Below are positions 35,484 through 44,080 of a stretch of 64,000 nucleotides of DNA, in pieces. This DNA comes from HXMU1428-3 sp965215715 (lineage in GTDB: Bacteria; Pseudomonadota; Alphaproteobacteria; Rhizobiales; HXMU1428-3). The position numbers were made by a program, and so were the translations under genes. The DNA lies in the NCBI GenBank assembly GCA_965215715.1, contig OZ244129.1, positions 1,364,001-1,428,000 on the forward strand. Reading direction: 5' to 3'. The stretch's first letter is position 1. The number at the start of each line of letters is the position of its first letter. Below the pieces are notes generated by a model, which was given only the letters and a program-made list of their open reading frames with translations, searched no databases and was not told the DNA's origin.

Positions 35484-36011
35484 TTATCCCTTTAAGGCCG
35501 AAAGCACGCGTGCGGCTTGCCGATTGTGCGCATGACAAATGGCAATAGCAAGGGCGTCAGCGGCATCATCGGTATCTGGCTTGGCTTGGGGCAATAGAAT
35601 TTTTAACATTGCTCGAATTTGCGCCTTATCAGCGTGGCCAGCGCCAGTGACAGATTTTTTCACCATATTGGGCGCATATTCAGCAACAGAGCACCCAAAC
35701 AAAGAGGGTACCAGCAGTGCCACACCTCGCGCTTGGCCCAGTTTTAATGTTGCTTTGGCATCTTTATTGACAAAGGTCTGCTCAACAGCTGCCTCATGAG
35801 GGGTGTGCTGGCTCATCACTCCGTGGAGCCCATGGTAAAGCATTGCCAACCGATCACTGAGCTGGTCGCTGGCATCTGAAGTGATTGTGCCCCCTGCCAC
35901 ATAAGACAAGCGCACCCCATCAGTGCTAATAACGCCCCAGCCCATGCGCCGCAGGCCTGGGTCAACACCCAAAATATGTACGGTTTTGTTGGCCCCTAAT
36001 TGGCTCATCAT
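35484..36011 (-). CDS. ruvC: Holliday junction resolvase RuvC
   Basis: The 175-residue endonuclease cuts junctions bound by RuvAB. Acidic catalytic residues are seen in LGVDPGLRRMGWG (Asp17), AAVEQTFVNKD and the C-terminal DDAADALAIAICH. Two adjacent ATG codons (36011 and 36008) follow AGAAGG; the second has the better spacing. It starts the ruvC-ruvA-ruvB operon and lies about 190 bases after yebC, with two palindromic repeats between. Confidence 0.96.
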   Translation of the reverse strand: MMSQLGANKTVHILGVDPGLRRMGWGVISTDGVRLSYVAGGTITSDASDQLSDRLAMLYHGLHGVMSQHTPHEAAVEQTFVNKDAKATLKLGQARGVALLVPSLFGCSVAEYAPNMVKKSVTGAGHADKAQIRAMLKILLPQAKPDTDDAADALAIAICHAHNRQAARVLSALKG

Positions 36012-36034
36012 GCGCCTTCTCGTTCACATTTTTT

Positions 36035-36082
36035 AGCGTTCCTTTTGCCCAAAACCGGTATCCACTTTTGGTAGGAACGCTC
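36035..36082. repeat. Dispersed palindromic repeat, copy D
   Basis: Outer arms AGCGTTCC / GGAACGCT, inner CCCAAAA / TTTTGG, core ACCGGTATCCAC. It is one of two neighbouring copies just upstream of ruvC. Confidence 0.8.
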
Positions 36083-36087
36083 TTTTT

Positions 36088-36136
36088 AGCGTTCCTTTTG
36101 CCCAAAACCGGTGTCCACTTTTAAGCGGAACGCTCT
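36088..36136. repeat. Dispersed palindromic repeat, copy E
   Basis: A near-identical copy of D starting five bases after it, in the same orientation: AGCGTTCC / GGAACGCT arms and core ACCGGTGTCCAC. The pair looks like a recent tandem duplication. Confidence 0.8.
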
Positions 36137-36204
36137 AGCTCCCTTACCATCAAGGGCATTTTCACCCAACGCAAACAAACCTTCGTCTTTAAAAAATTTA
36201 AGAC

Positions 36205-36948
36205 TTAACCCAATTTTTCTAACAGCGCATCAGACACTTCAAAATTGGCATAAACATTTTGCACATCATCTTGATCTTCAAGCGCTTCAAGCATTTTTAA
36301 AAACTTTTCACCCTTTTCATCATCAAGTTCTATGGAGGTTTGGGGTTTCCAGATCAAACGGGCCGAATTGGGTTCGCCAAACTTTTCTTCTAACGCGCGG
36401 GCCACTTCATGCAGGCTGTCACTCTCTACATATAGCGCGTGCTCATCATCATCTGTTTCAACTTCGTCAGCACCGGCTTCAATGGCGGCTTCCAGCATAT
36501 CATCTTCACTGGCAACGGAAGCTGGATAAACAATGGCACCCACATGGTCAAAACCAAATGAGACCGCGCCTGTTTCTCCAAGGTTGCCGCCATTTTTGGA
36601 AAATATGGAGCGCACTTCACCGGCTGTTCTATTGCGGTTATCGGTTAAGGCTTCAACAATCACGCCAACACCGGCAACGCCAAAGCCTTCATAGCGGACT
36701 TCTTCATAATTTTCCCCGCCGGCGTCCAACGATTTCTTAATTGCGCGCTCAATATTATCTTTGGGCATGTTTTGGGCTTTTGCTGCCTGAATGGCTGTGC
36801 GTAGCCGCGGGTTCATATCTGGATCGGGCGTGCCCATTTTGGCCGCCACTGTGATCTCCTTGGCCAATTTGGAAAAAATCTTGGACCGTTTTTTATCTTG
36901 CGCCCCTTTGCGGTGCATAATGTTTTTAAATTTGGAATGGCCCGCCAT
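36205..36948 (-). CDS. yebC: YebC/PmpR-type protein (TACO1 family)
   Basis: A 247-residue protein of the YebC/TACO1 family: MAGHSKFKNIMHRKGAQDKKR at the start (20 residues shown in part), KLAKEITVAAKMG, PKDNIERAIKK and EVRYEGFG. Recent work links the family to translation of proline-rich or other hard stretches; older work to transcriptional control. It lies upstream of ruvC, a common order. A CtrA-type box is 176 bases upstream. Confidence 0.95.
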   Translation of the reverse strand: MAGHSKFKNIMHRKGAQDKKRSKIFSKLAKEITVAAKMGTPDPDMNPRLRTAIQAAKAQNMPKDNIERAIKKSLDAGGENYEEVRYEGFGVAGVGVIVEALTDNRNRTAGEVRSIFSKNGGNLGETGAVSFGFDHVGAIVYPASVASEDDMLEAAIEAGADEVETDDDEHALYVESDSLHEVARALEEKFGEPNSARLIWKPQTSIELDDEKGEKFLKMLEALEDQDDVQNVYANFEVSDALLEKLG

Positions 36949-37534
36949 TCTTTCACCCTCTTCAAGCTATACGTTACTTTATGCCTGGCAAGAACAAACT
37001 TGCAATTGTTCTGTCCTGCAACTCTTCATTGATTAAATCTCTTTGCAAGCTTTATAAGCGACCCCTTCGCCAAAATCTAGAGCCAACTTAAAGCAACCCA
37101 TTTGATGCCTGGAAACCAACGTGTTAACCATTTGTTAACCTTGTGAGCGGCATCATTACCCCATGGTTTAGCTGATTCTTCTCACTGATGAACTGATCAT
37201 TCATTGCCATTTCAGCCAAACCATTAAGATTATGAGCAAAACAAGCCTTTGCTTTACGATCAAATCGATTGAACAAAGATTCAATCCAAATTGATTGTTA
37301 AAATAAATGGCTAATTTGTGAAAGATCTAACCTGTTGAGCATATATCAATATGGAGCAATTCCAATATGTTCAACGTATCACAGCGCTGAAAGGAATCGC
37401 ATTCTAGCCTGAGTGCAAATGATTGCCTTTTACATGTGATCAACACATGTATCGAAGTTATGATACATGATGCCTGTCGCGTTTCATTAAAGATGAACGA
37501 CCCCAGAATTTTTCATCTTGAATGAATGACCTTC
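36949..37534. other. Gap between the YmdB-like gene and yebC
   Basis: 586 bases with no gene that I can support. It is AT-rich and holds the CtrA-type box at 37124-37138. No tRNA or recognisable structured RNA was seen. Confidence 0.45.
37124..37138. promoter_or_regulatory. CtrA-type box upstream of yebC
   Basis: TTAA-CCATTTG-TTAA followed by C is a perfect match to the CtrA consensus and also a direct repeat of GTTAACC. It is 176 bases upstream of the yebC start. Confidence 0.45.
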
Positions 37535-38362
37535 TTAAAAACTGACCCAAAATAGCGGCTCGGACCGACTCAAATGTCCTCCGAGCCGCAATTCTTTTGC
37601 CTCTAGGGCCAAGCCGGTTTTATCATCAATCTCCACACAAAAACCTGACAAAGTTGCCTCCCCCATTTTGGGTTGAAAGCGCCCGCGCGGCACACGAGAG
37701 ACAAAGCGCTCAATCGGCTCTTCTTTTTCCATACCTATCACGCTGTCATAGCACCCACACATGCCAGCATCGGTGAGAAAAGCTGTGCCCCCGCTTAGTA
37801 CCCGGCCATCAGAGGTTGGCACGTGAGTGTGGCTGCCAACCACCATAGAGGCGCGCCCATCGACAAAGTGGCCCATGGCCTGTTTTTCCGATGTTGCCTC
37901 AGCATGGAAGTCAATCAAGATCGCGTCGACCATTTCTGCCAATGGGCTGGCGGCAATTTCTTTTTCAATGGCGGCAAAGGGGCAATCCATTTCAGGCATG
38001 AACACACGGCCAAGTACGTGCAGCACCAACACATCCTGGCCGGCTTTGGTTTTAAACACACCGGCCCCGCGCCCTGGCACGCCTTTGGGAAAGTTAATCG
38101 GGCGTAACAATTGTGGGTGGCGCTCAATAAAGACCAGCGCATCGCGCTTGTCCCAAATATGATCTCCGCCTGTGACCACATCAGCGCCTGCATCTAACAA
38201 TTCAAGCAAAATATCTTCTGTGATGCCAAAACCGCCGGCTACATTGTCACCATTGACCACAACCAAATCTAAATCATAAAGCTCACGCAATTTTGGCAAT
38301 TGATCAACCACGGCTTGGCGCCCAGCGCGCCCCACAACATCCCCCAAAAACAACACACGCAT
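37535..38362 (-). CDS. YmdB-like metallophosphoesterase (TIGR00282)
   Basis: A 275-residue calcineurin-like phosphoesterase with its di-metal ligands in order: LGDVVGRAG (Asp7), VNGDNVAGG, GGDHIWDKRD, DFHAEATSEK and VGSHTHVPTSD. The family includes YmdB, a 2',3'-cyclic-nucleotide phosphodiesterase of Bacillus. In Alphaproteobacteria it commonly follows 5-FCL, as here. The cellular substrate is not certain. Confidence 0.92.
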   Translation of the reverse strand: MRVLFLGDVVGRAGRQAVVDQLPKLRELYDLDLVVVNGDNVAGGFGITEDILLELLDAGADVVTGGDHIWDKRDALVFIERHPQLLRPINFPKGVPGRGAGVFKTKAGQDVLVLHVLGRVFMPEMDCPFAAIEKEIAASPLAEMVDAILIDFHAEATSEKQAMGHFVDGRASMVVGSHTHVPTSDGRVLSGGTAFLTDAGMCGCYDSVIGMEKEEPIERFVSRVPRGRFQPKMGEATLSGFCVEIDDKTGLALEAKELRLGGHLSRSEPLFWVSF

Positions 38363-38416
38363 AAAGCTGTCTCTTTTCTAATTTTTTAGCTCAATAATTT
38401 TTTGATAAATCCCAGC

Positions 38417-39025
38417 TTAATCCTGAGCGATATAATTGGCTTGTCGTTCTTCGTTCCAGATTTTGCACAAAGAAGGCGTTATTACCCCATCAAGCAATTG
38501 ATCATGCGGCTCATTTGGCAAATCATCAACGATTTGTTCATCAAAAGCCACACCATAGGCACGCGCCCCATTGCTTTTTAAAAGCGCCAAAGTGCGGTCA
38601 TAAAAGCCGCCCCCTTGGCCAAGACGCACACCCTTAAGGTCAAGCCCTAATAGCGGTACCAAAACCAAATCAGGTTCCACAATTTGTGCACTGCTCATAG
38701 GCTGTAGTGTTCCCAACAAACCACTAATCAGCATATCGCCAGGTGACCATGTGCGAAATTGTAAGGCTTGGTTTTTATTCACGACTTCAGGCAAACATAA
38801 TTTGGCACCATTAGGGACGAATCTGCTCATAAGAGGGCGGGGGTCAATTTCAGAACCAATGGGAATGTAGCCGGCAACAATGGAAACGTCGGGCAATGAT
38901 ACTAAAGTTTCGCCCTTTTGCGCCAATAAATCAGCCGCAAGCGCCCCATTATCCTGATCAACTTGAAAAGCCTGAGCCCGCTTGCGCCGTAATTTTTGTC
39001 TTATATTTTGCTTTTCAACACTCAA
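38417..39025 (-). CDS. 5-formyltetrahydrofolate cyclo-ligase
   Basis: The enzyme converts 5-formyl-THF to 5,10-methenyl-THF with ATP. RQKLRRKRAQAF at the N terminus and RLGQGGGFYDRTLAL near the C terminus are the family's phosphate-binding and active-site motifs. No ATG fits: the best start is a TTG at 39025 with AGGA seven bases upstream, giving about 202 residues; another TTG at 39082 is less likely. It lies just downstream of 6S RNA on the same strand, the arrangement seen for ssrS-ygfA. Confidence 0.88.
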   Translation of the reverse strand: MSVEKQNIRQKLRRKRAQAFQVDQDNGALAADLLAQKGETLVSLPDVSIVAGYIPIGSEIDPRPLMSRFVPNGAKLCLPEVVNKNQALQFRTWSPGDMLISGLLGTLQPMSSAQIVEPDLVLVPLLGLDLKGVRLGQGGGFYDRTLALLKSNGARAYGVAFDEQIVDDLPNEPHDQLLDGVITPSLCKIWNEERQANYIAQD

Positions 39026-39146
39026 GTCACATTCCTGCTTATATTGAATGGGCCTGCTTACAATGATCTGGCCGATATACAATGAATGGGCTTACATATA
39101 GCAAACCGGCAAACTTGGTCTTTTAAAAAGATACTATTCATTAAAA

Positions 39147-39306
39147 TGCAGAGCCACAAATGCCGTCGGTAAGAGCTTATCCCTGGATCCCTACATGTGT
39201 AGGTGGGCACCGAGTAATTAAGACCACGGTCTCAATCAGGGTCAGTTCCCGAGAAAAACTTATAGGCCCCGGGAAAAAGAAACCTAACAAACATTGCAGC
39301 CCTGCA
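39147..39306 (-). ncRNA. ssrS: 6S RNA
   Basis: About 160 nt on the minus strand upstream of 5-FCL. The 5' end TGCAGGGCTGCAATG pairs with the 3' end CATTTGTGGCTCTGCA over about 15 bp (several G-U pairs, one bulge), giving the closing stem. Inside are GGGCCTATAAG, CTCGGGAACTGACC and CCTACACATGTAGGGATCCAGGG, consistent with a large central bubble mimicking an open promoter. 6S RNA sequesters sigma-70 RNA polymerase. Position and secondary structure agree; no covariance search was run. Confidence 0.8.
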
Positions 39307-39431
39307 GTGAAAACTTAAATCAAATAAGGTGTGTCAGCAAATTTTCTAGAGATAGAATGAACAATCTTTTAAGAATGCAAACTAACAACGAACGCTGCAC
39401 CTTAAAGTTTAAGGCTTAGCATCTGTTAATA

Positions 39432-39695
39432 TTATTGTTCATTGAGTGCGCTCAAGATCATATCTTCCATGCCATCAAGTCTGGACAATAATGATTCCTG
39501 GCTCGTTTCTAATTGTTCCACGCGGGTTTGAGATCTTGCTAATTCTTGGCGCAATTGATCACGTTCTTTTGTTAAACCAGCAATCTCTTCTCGTAATGAG
39601 CGCACGGCATCCCCCATAAGGTTGCCTCCCTCTTTTGTGGTACCAGATGCCTCCTCTTCTTGTAGAGAAGTTTTAATAACATCCTCATTACTCAT
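39432..39695 (-). CDS. Small coiled-coil protein
   Basis: GGAG six bases before the ATG at 39695 sets the start. The 87-residue product is polar at the N terminus and then a continuous coiled coil (VRSLREEIAGLTKERDQLRQ, then leucine heptads to DMILSALNEQ). It lies upstream of 6S RNA, where zapA-type or DUF4164 proteins often sit in related genomes, but I do not see ZapA motifs. A small cytoskeletal or division-associated role is only a positional guess. Confidence 0.65.
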   Translation of the reverse strand: MSNEDVIKTSLQEEEASGTTKEGGNLMGDAVRSLREEIAGLTKERDQLRQELARSQTRVEQLETSQESLLSRLDGMEDMILSALNEQ

Positions 39696-39707
39696 TAATA
39701 TCTCCAA

Positions 39708-40273
39708 TAAAATATAACCCTAGCCACATGCCTTTACAAATGGCATGATTAATGCGGTCTTTTGTTCAATACCATTTAAATACAGCCAGCACCAATTATA
39801 TACTGACAAAAAAAAATTTGAAGCAAACAAAAGATGTATTTATAATGCACCTAATCTGCTTGTTGAAAAATATAACCTGTCTTAATAATAACCTATTTAA
39901 TCATCCTTAAGAATATAAGCACTTTAAATAAGTTTTGCTAATGGCCCCATAATAAAATCATTTATCTATAAATAACAAGTCCTTCTTTACAAGAAATGCC
40001 ATTCTCTCTCTTTTATCTATGCTCATGTCACCTATGAGTAGAAAAAGACAATAAGCACAACCATTGTGCAATAAAATACGGAAGCAATCATTTGTTTTAA
40101 TGAAGCATTAATCATCAATTAAAGCTGCCAAACATTGTAAACCGCGACGAAATGGGCTATTGCGGTCCCCGAGACTTTTAGGCACAAGACCATCAGCCGA
40201 CAGCAGAAAAGGCGCATTTATAGAAAAAAACATTTAACAGCGCCCAAGAAAGAAGAGAATTTAGGAGATAAGT
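39708..40273. other. Upstream region of gap
   Basis: 566 bases between two divergently transcribed genes. It is very AT-rich up to about 40100; the last 170 bases are more balanced and probably form the gap promoter and leader. TAGGAGATAAGT is the gap ribosome site. No other feature supported. Confidence 0.4.
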
Positions 40274-41284
40274 ATGGCACTTAAGGTTGCAATTAATGGG
40301 TTTGGACGAATTGGACGGAATGTTTTGCGCGCCTATGCTGAAGCGGGCCGCCAAGATATTGAATTTGTAGCAATTAATGATTTAGGACCAATTGACACAA
40401 CAGCCCATATGCTGCGTTATGACAGTGTTCATGGCCGCTATCCGGGTGAAGTGAAAGTCACAGAGGATAGCATTGATGTTGGCCAAGGGCCGATTAAAGT
40501 TTTTGCCGAACGCGATCCATCCAACCTACCTTGGGGTGATCTTGGCGTTGATATTGTGATGGAATGCACAGGTATTTTCAGCGCAAAAGAAAAGGCAATG
40601 GCCCATATCACTGGCTCAGGGGCTAAAAAAGTTATCGTTTCAGCCCCATCATCCGGCGCGGACATCACTGTTGTTTACGGTGTTAACCACCAAGACATCT
40701 CTGCTGATCACCAGGTGATCTCAAACGCCTCATGTACAACCAACTGCTTGGCCCCTGTTGCAAAAGTTCTTAATGAACTTTGCGGCATTGATTGCGGCTT
40801 TGTCACAACCGTGCATGCCTACACAGCTGATCAACGCATCCACGATATGCCTCACAGTGACCTTAGACGTGCACGTGCTGCTGCCCTTTCAATGGTGCCA
40901 ACGTCAACTGGTGCAGCTAAGGCTGTTGGCCTTGTACTTCCTGAACTGGCAGGCAAACTTGATGGCACGGCTGTACGTGTACCAACACCAAACGTTTCAA
41001 TGATCGATATGAAATTCATTCCGGGCCGCGAAACATCTGTTGATGAGATCAACCAAGCCATGATTTCTGCTTCACAAAATGAGCTTAAAGGCGTTCTTGG
41101 CGTGGCAACTGAGCCATTGGTCTCCATTGACTTTAATCATATTGCTGAAAGCTCAACCTTTGATGTCAGCCAAACTCAGATTGTTGACGGCAAACTCGTT
41201 CGCATTCTGTCATGGTATGATAATGAATGGGGCTTTTCTAACCGGATGCTTGATACAACCATTGAAGTTGGCAAATACCTTTAA
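40274..41284 (+). CDS. gap: Glyceraldehyde-3-phosphate dehydrogenase
   Basis: A 336-residue enzyme of glycolysis/gluconeogenesis. The NAD fold starts with INGFGRIGRNVLR, the catalytic nucleophile is Cys154 in SNASCTTNCLAP, the catalytic His is in TTVHAYTADQ, and WYDNEWGFSNRM lies near the C terminus. It has its own terminator. pgk and fba, often adjacent in this group, are absent here. Confidence 0.98.
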   Translation: MALKVAINGFGRIGRNVLRAYAEAGRQDIEFVAINDLGPIDTTAHMLRYDSVHGRYPGEVKVTEDSIDVGQGPIKVFAERDPSNLPWGDLGVDIVMECTGIFSAKEKAMAHITGSGAKKVIVSAPSSGADITVVYGVNHQDISADHQVISNASCTTNCLAPVAKVLNELCGIDCGFVTTVHAYTADQRIHDMPHSDLRRARAAALSMVPTSTGAAKAVGLVLPELAGKLDGTAVRVPTPNVSMIDMKFIPGRETSVDEINQAMISASQNELKGVLGVATEPLVSIDFNHIAESSTFDVSQTQIVDGKLVRILSWYDNEWGFSNRMLDTTIEVGKYL

Positions 41285-41324
41285 GCTTTCGATAAAGAGC
41301 TAGTAACTTTTTATAAGTGACGTT

Positions 41325-41364
41325 AAAAAGCCTTTTGGATGTAAATCATCCAAAAGGCTTTTTT
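41325..41364 (+). terminator. gap intrinsic terminator
   Basis: AAAAAGCCTTTTGGATG pairs with CATCCAAAAGGCTTTTT around TAAAT, with T6 at the end. It lies 40 bases after the gap stop codon. Confidence 0.92.
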
Positions 41365-41384
41365 GTATAATAAATGATTGAGCA

Positions 41385-42044
41385 GTGACAATGTCAGACC
41401 ACCTCCCTATTCCCCAATTGTACTTCATTCTCGATCTGGCTCGATCTGGCGATCCTCTGCGCGAGATTGAAGCGGCTCTACAAGTTACCCCGATCGCCTC
41501 CCTTTTAATCAAAGACACACCGCAAACTGATATTGCCCAAGATTTGGTTAAAGCTTTGCAAGCTCACAATATTGCCGTTCTTCTTGAGGATAGTGACAAA
41601 GTAAGGGCTCTTAAGGCAGATGGCGTTCACTTAAACACAGATGAACCTTGCGACTTTGAGCAGGTAAAACAACGAATTGATGACAATGACATCATTGGGG
41701 TTAGCCCGCAATCGTCTCGCCATGGCGCTATGACCATTGCAGAACAAGGGGCAAGTTACATTGCCATTGAGGCGAGGGGTTCCAACACAAATGATGAAAA
41801 CGAACAACAAATGATGGATGAAAACCAATTAGCCCCGACCATAGACTGGTGGGTGGCCCTATTTGAAACCCCGTGTGTTGCTTGGCATATTGAGACCATT
41901 GAGGCTGCTTTAACAGCGCAGCAAATGGGGGCTGATTTTCTGGCCCTTGCTCCTACATATTGGCAACAAGGGCAAAACACATTTGACGTCATCCAAGAGT
42001 TACAAACTGCATTGACCGAAAACGCAATAGAACAAAATAATTGA
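41385..42044 (+). CDS. Thiamine phosphate synthase-like protein, probably degenerate
   Basis: The 219-residue protein follows the ThiE fold: PQLYFILDL at strand 1, DGVHLNTDE at strand 4, IIGVSPQSSRHGAMTIAEQGASYIA and GADFLALAP. Yet key ThiE features are changed: the usual HLGQxD reads HLNTDE, and the GPVFxTxTK phosphate loop is lost (IEARGSNTNDENE instead). It may therefore be a non-catalytic paralogue or have another small phosphorylated substrate. In Hyphomicrobiales a similar gene sits in the gap/fba-sel1-efp neighbourhood. It ends within the Sel1 gene's first codons. Confidence 0.7.
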   Translation: MTMSDHLPIPQLYFILDLARSGDPLREIEAALQVTPIASLLIKDTPQTDIAQDLVKALQAHNIAVLLEDSDKVRALKADGVHLNTDEPCDFEQVKQRIDDNDIIGVSPQSSRHGAMTIAEQGASYIAIEARGSNTNDENEQQMMDENQLAPTIDWWVALFETPCVAWHIETIEAALTAQQMGADFLALAPTYWQQGQNTFDVIQELQTALTENAIEQNN

Positions 42045-42052
42045 AAATTTTC

Positions 42053-43027
42053 ATGACCAGCGCTCTTCTTTATAAGCCAAGCTTTAAACACCTGTTGTTA
42101 TTGATGTTCGTAACAACAAGCCTCTTCATGTGTCCGCTCACCTTGCTTGCAGAAAAAGGGCAAGCTGAAAAGAAAGCGGCACCGGCTTTGGGTGAACAGG
42201 CTTATCTTGCCTTTGAAGAAGGCAAGTATTTAACGGCTCTTAAATTAGCCAAGCAGGCGGCGAAGAAGGGGCAAGTGAATGCCTATACGCTCATTGGGCG
42301 CATTTACGCTGGCGGGCTAGGCGTGCCCAAAGATATGAAAGTGGCGGCCCAGTGGTATGAAAAGGCGGCTGAAAGAGACGATGTTCATGCTCTGGTTGCC
42401 TTGGGTCGTCAATACGCTTTAGGCGAAGGGGTCAAACGCGTTCCGATGAAGGCTGCGAACCTTTTTGAAAAAGCAGCCATTAAGGGTGAACCACAGGCCC
42501 AATACAACCTTGCCTTAATCTACGCCAATGGCAATGGGCGCAAAACAGACCTGTATGAAGCCTTTAAATGGATGCAAAAGGCCGCCCAAAACGACCTTGC
42601 CGTTGCCCAGTATAATCTGGGAACCCTTTATGCCATAGGGCGCGGCACCCAAAAAGATTTAACAAAAGCGGCCCTTTGGACTGGCAAAGCCGCCAGAGCG
42701 GGGCTTTCGGACGCTGAGCTGGATTATGCCATCATGCTGTTTAAAGGGCGCGGGGTGGAAAAGGATGTTAAGGCGTCTTTTCGCTTTTTTAGAAGCAGTG
42801 CTTTTAAAGGCAACCCGGTGGCGCAAAACCGGCTGGCCCGCCTTTATGCCTATGGCATCGGCACTGAACCAGACCCGGTGGAAGCTGCCAAATGGCACAT
42901 GATCGCCCGCCAAGCCGGGGTGAGCGATATAAAGATGGATTTGTTTATCGTCAATCTGCCAAAAGATATGAAGCAAAAAGCTCAGGCAAAGGTCGATGAG
43001 TTACAAGGAACCAATGGGCTTTACTAA
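42053..43027 (+). CDS. Secreted Sel1-repeat protein
   Basis: The 324-residue protein has a hydrophobic signal segment (HLLLLMFVTTSLFMCPLTLL) and about seven Sel1 repeats of 36 residues, for example NAYTLIGRIYAGGLGVPKDM and AQYNLGTLYAIGRGTQKDL. Sel1 repeats form alpha-solenoids for protein binding. The ATG at 42053 is preferred; a TTG at 42041 would overlap the upstream stop and neither has a clear ribosome site, which suggests translational coupling. It lies before efp and suhB, a conserved order. Partner unknown. Confidence 0.82.
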   Translation: MTSALLYKPSFKHLLLLMFVTTSLFMCPLTLLAEKGQAEKKAAPALGEQAYLAFEEGKYLTALKLAKQAAKKGQVNAYTLIGRIYAGGLGVPKDMKVAAQWYEKAAERDDVHALVALGRQYALGEGVKRVPMKAANLFEKAAIKGEPQAQYNLALIYANGNGRKTDLYEAFKWMQKAAQNDLAVAQYNLGTLYAIGRGTQKDLTKAALWTGKAARAGLSDAELDYAIMLFKGRGVEKDVKASFRFFRSSAFKGNPVAQNRLARLYAYGIGTEPDPVEAAKWHMIARQAGVSDIKMDLFIVNLPKDMKQKAQAKVDELQGTNGLY

Positions 43028-43158
43028 AAAGGGGGGGGTATTCGGCAACATCATAGCCAACGCCCCAATTAACCGATCTGCTTTCCTCACATAAAATATG
43101 CATAACCTTGCCATTTTAAACAGATCAAATATGATCATGTTTCCAACAGAGGTGGCAA

Positions 43159-43929
43159 GTGGTGCACAAGAAAGAGAAGCATTATACAGGCTGGGGTATT
43201 CTGGTTCAAACAGCCATCATCATAGCTCTTTGTGCCCACTCCTATTTTCCCCTTCAAATTTCAGCGATCATGACCTCTTATTATTCGCTTTTTTTAGCGT
43301 TAACTGTGATTGGCTTACCGCTGATGATCGCTGGCCCGTTGGGTGGTTGGAAATTTCACGAACCATCACACCTGTTATACCAATACCTTCCGGCCCCCAT
43401 TCTCATCTCGCTCCTTTTAGCTGGGATCACTTATTTTAAATTAGCACATGACCTACCCAATTGGCTTTTCATATTCATTACCCTGTGTCTTGTTTTATGG
43501 TACTTAAGCTACAAAGGATATAATTGCCCAAGCTGCAATATGCCTATGACATTAGCAAACTTGGAAAAAAGAAATCCGGCCAAGGTTGGAGACTGGAGCA
43601 CGATTAAATATCAAGCTTTAAAATGTCGCTTTTGTCTTAGGGAAGTCGATAAAGATTTTTTTAAACAACGGCATGAACAAAAACTCAAACACAGTGAAAA
43701 CCTTCAACAACTGAAATCCATCAATGAAAATGATTTGTTTAATATTGCTAGCCGTCAGGTGATTTCTGAAAAAGGATATGACCCTGATAAAATAATGGAT
43801 CAGCTGTCCCATATGTCTGAAACAGAACGCATGGCTTTTGTGGAACAAACAAAGACAGATGTTGAGGAACGAATACAACAAATCAAACGCGATATTGTTG
43901 ATGGAAAATACAACCCGGCAAATCAATAA
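43159..43929 (+). CDS. Membrane protein with zinc-ribbon-like CxxC pairs
   Basis: A GTG start at 43159 has AGAGG six bases upstream. The 256-residue protein has about four membrane helices in the first 120 residues, then a cytosolic part with two CxxC pairs, NCPSCNMPM and KCRFCLREV, spaced about 34 residues apart like a treble-clef or zinc ribbon. The last 80 residues are charged and helical (SHMSETERMAFVEQTK). I do not recognise the family. It is inserted between the Sel1 gene and efp, which are usually neighbours. Confidence 0.65.
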   Translation: MVHKKEKHYTGWGILVQTAIIIALCAHSYFPLQISAIMTSYYSLFLALTVIGLPLMIAGPLGGWKFHEPSHLLYQYLPAPILISLLLAGITYFKLAHDLPNWLFIFITLCLVLWYLSYKGYNCPSCNMPMTLANLEKRNPAKVGDWSTIKYQALKCRFCLREVDKDFFKQRHEQKLKHSENLQQLKSINENDLFNIASRQVISEKGYDPDKIMDQLSHMSETERMAFVEQTKTDVEERIQQIKRDIVDGKYNPANQ

Positions 43930-44080
43930 GGCGAGTGTCTTGCCAAGAATGGTTAATATCATGCCCCTTGACGCCCCTTCAAATACCCCCTAAAGCAAAA
44001 GCTCCAATTTTGACCGTTTCCAAGGATTGTGCAGCCAGTGCAAAAACCAAAGGGAAACGAGAGACTTAAAGGCTACGCGC

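Noticed and set aside
43098..43439. 113-codon frame overlapping the zinc-ribbon membrane protein
   Set aside because: The alternative frame at 43159 has a better ribosome site, membrane helices and CxxC pairs; the two cannot both be major products.
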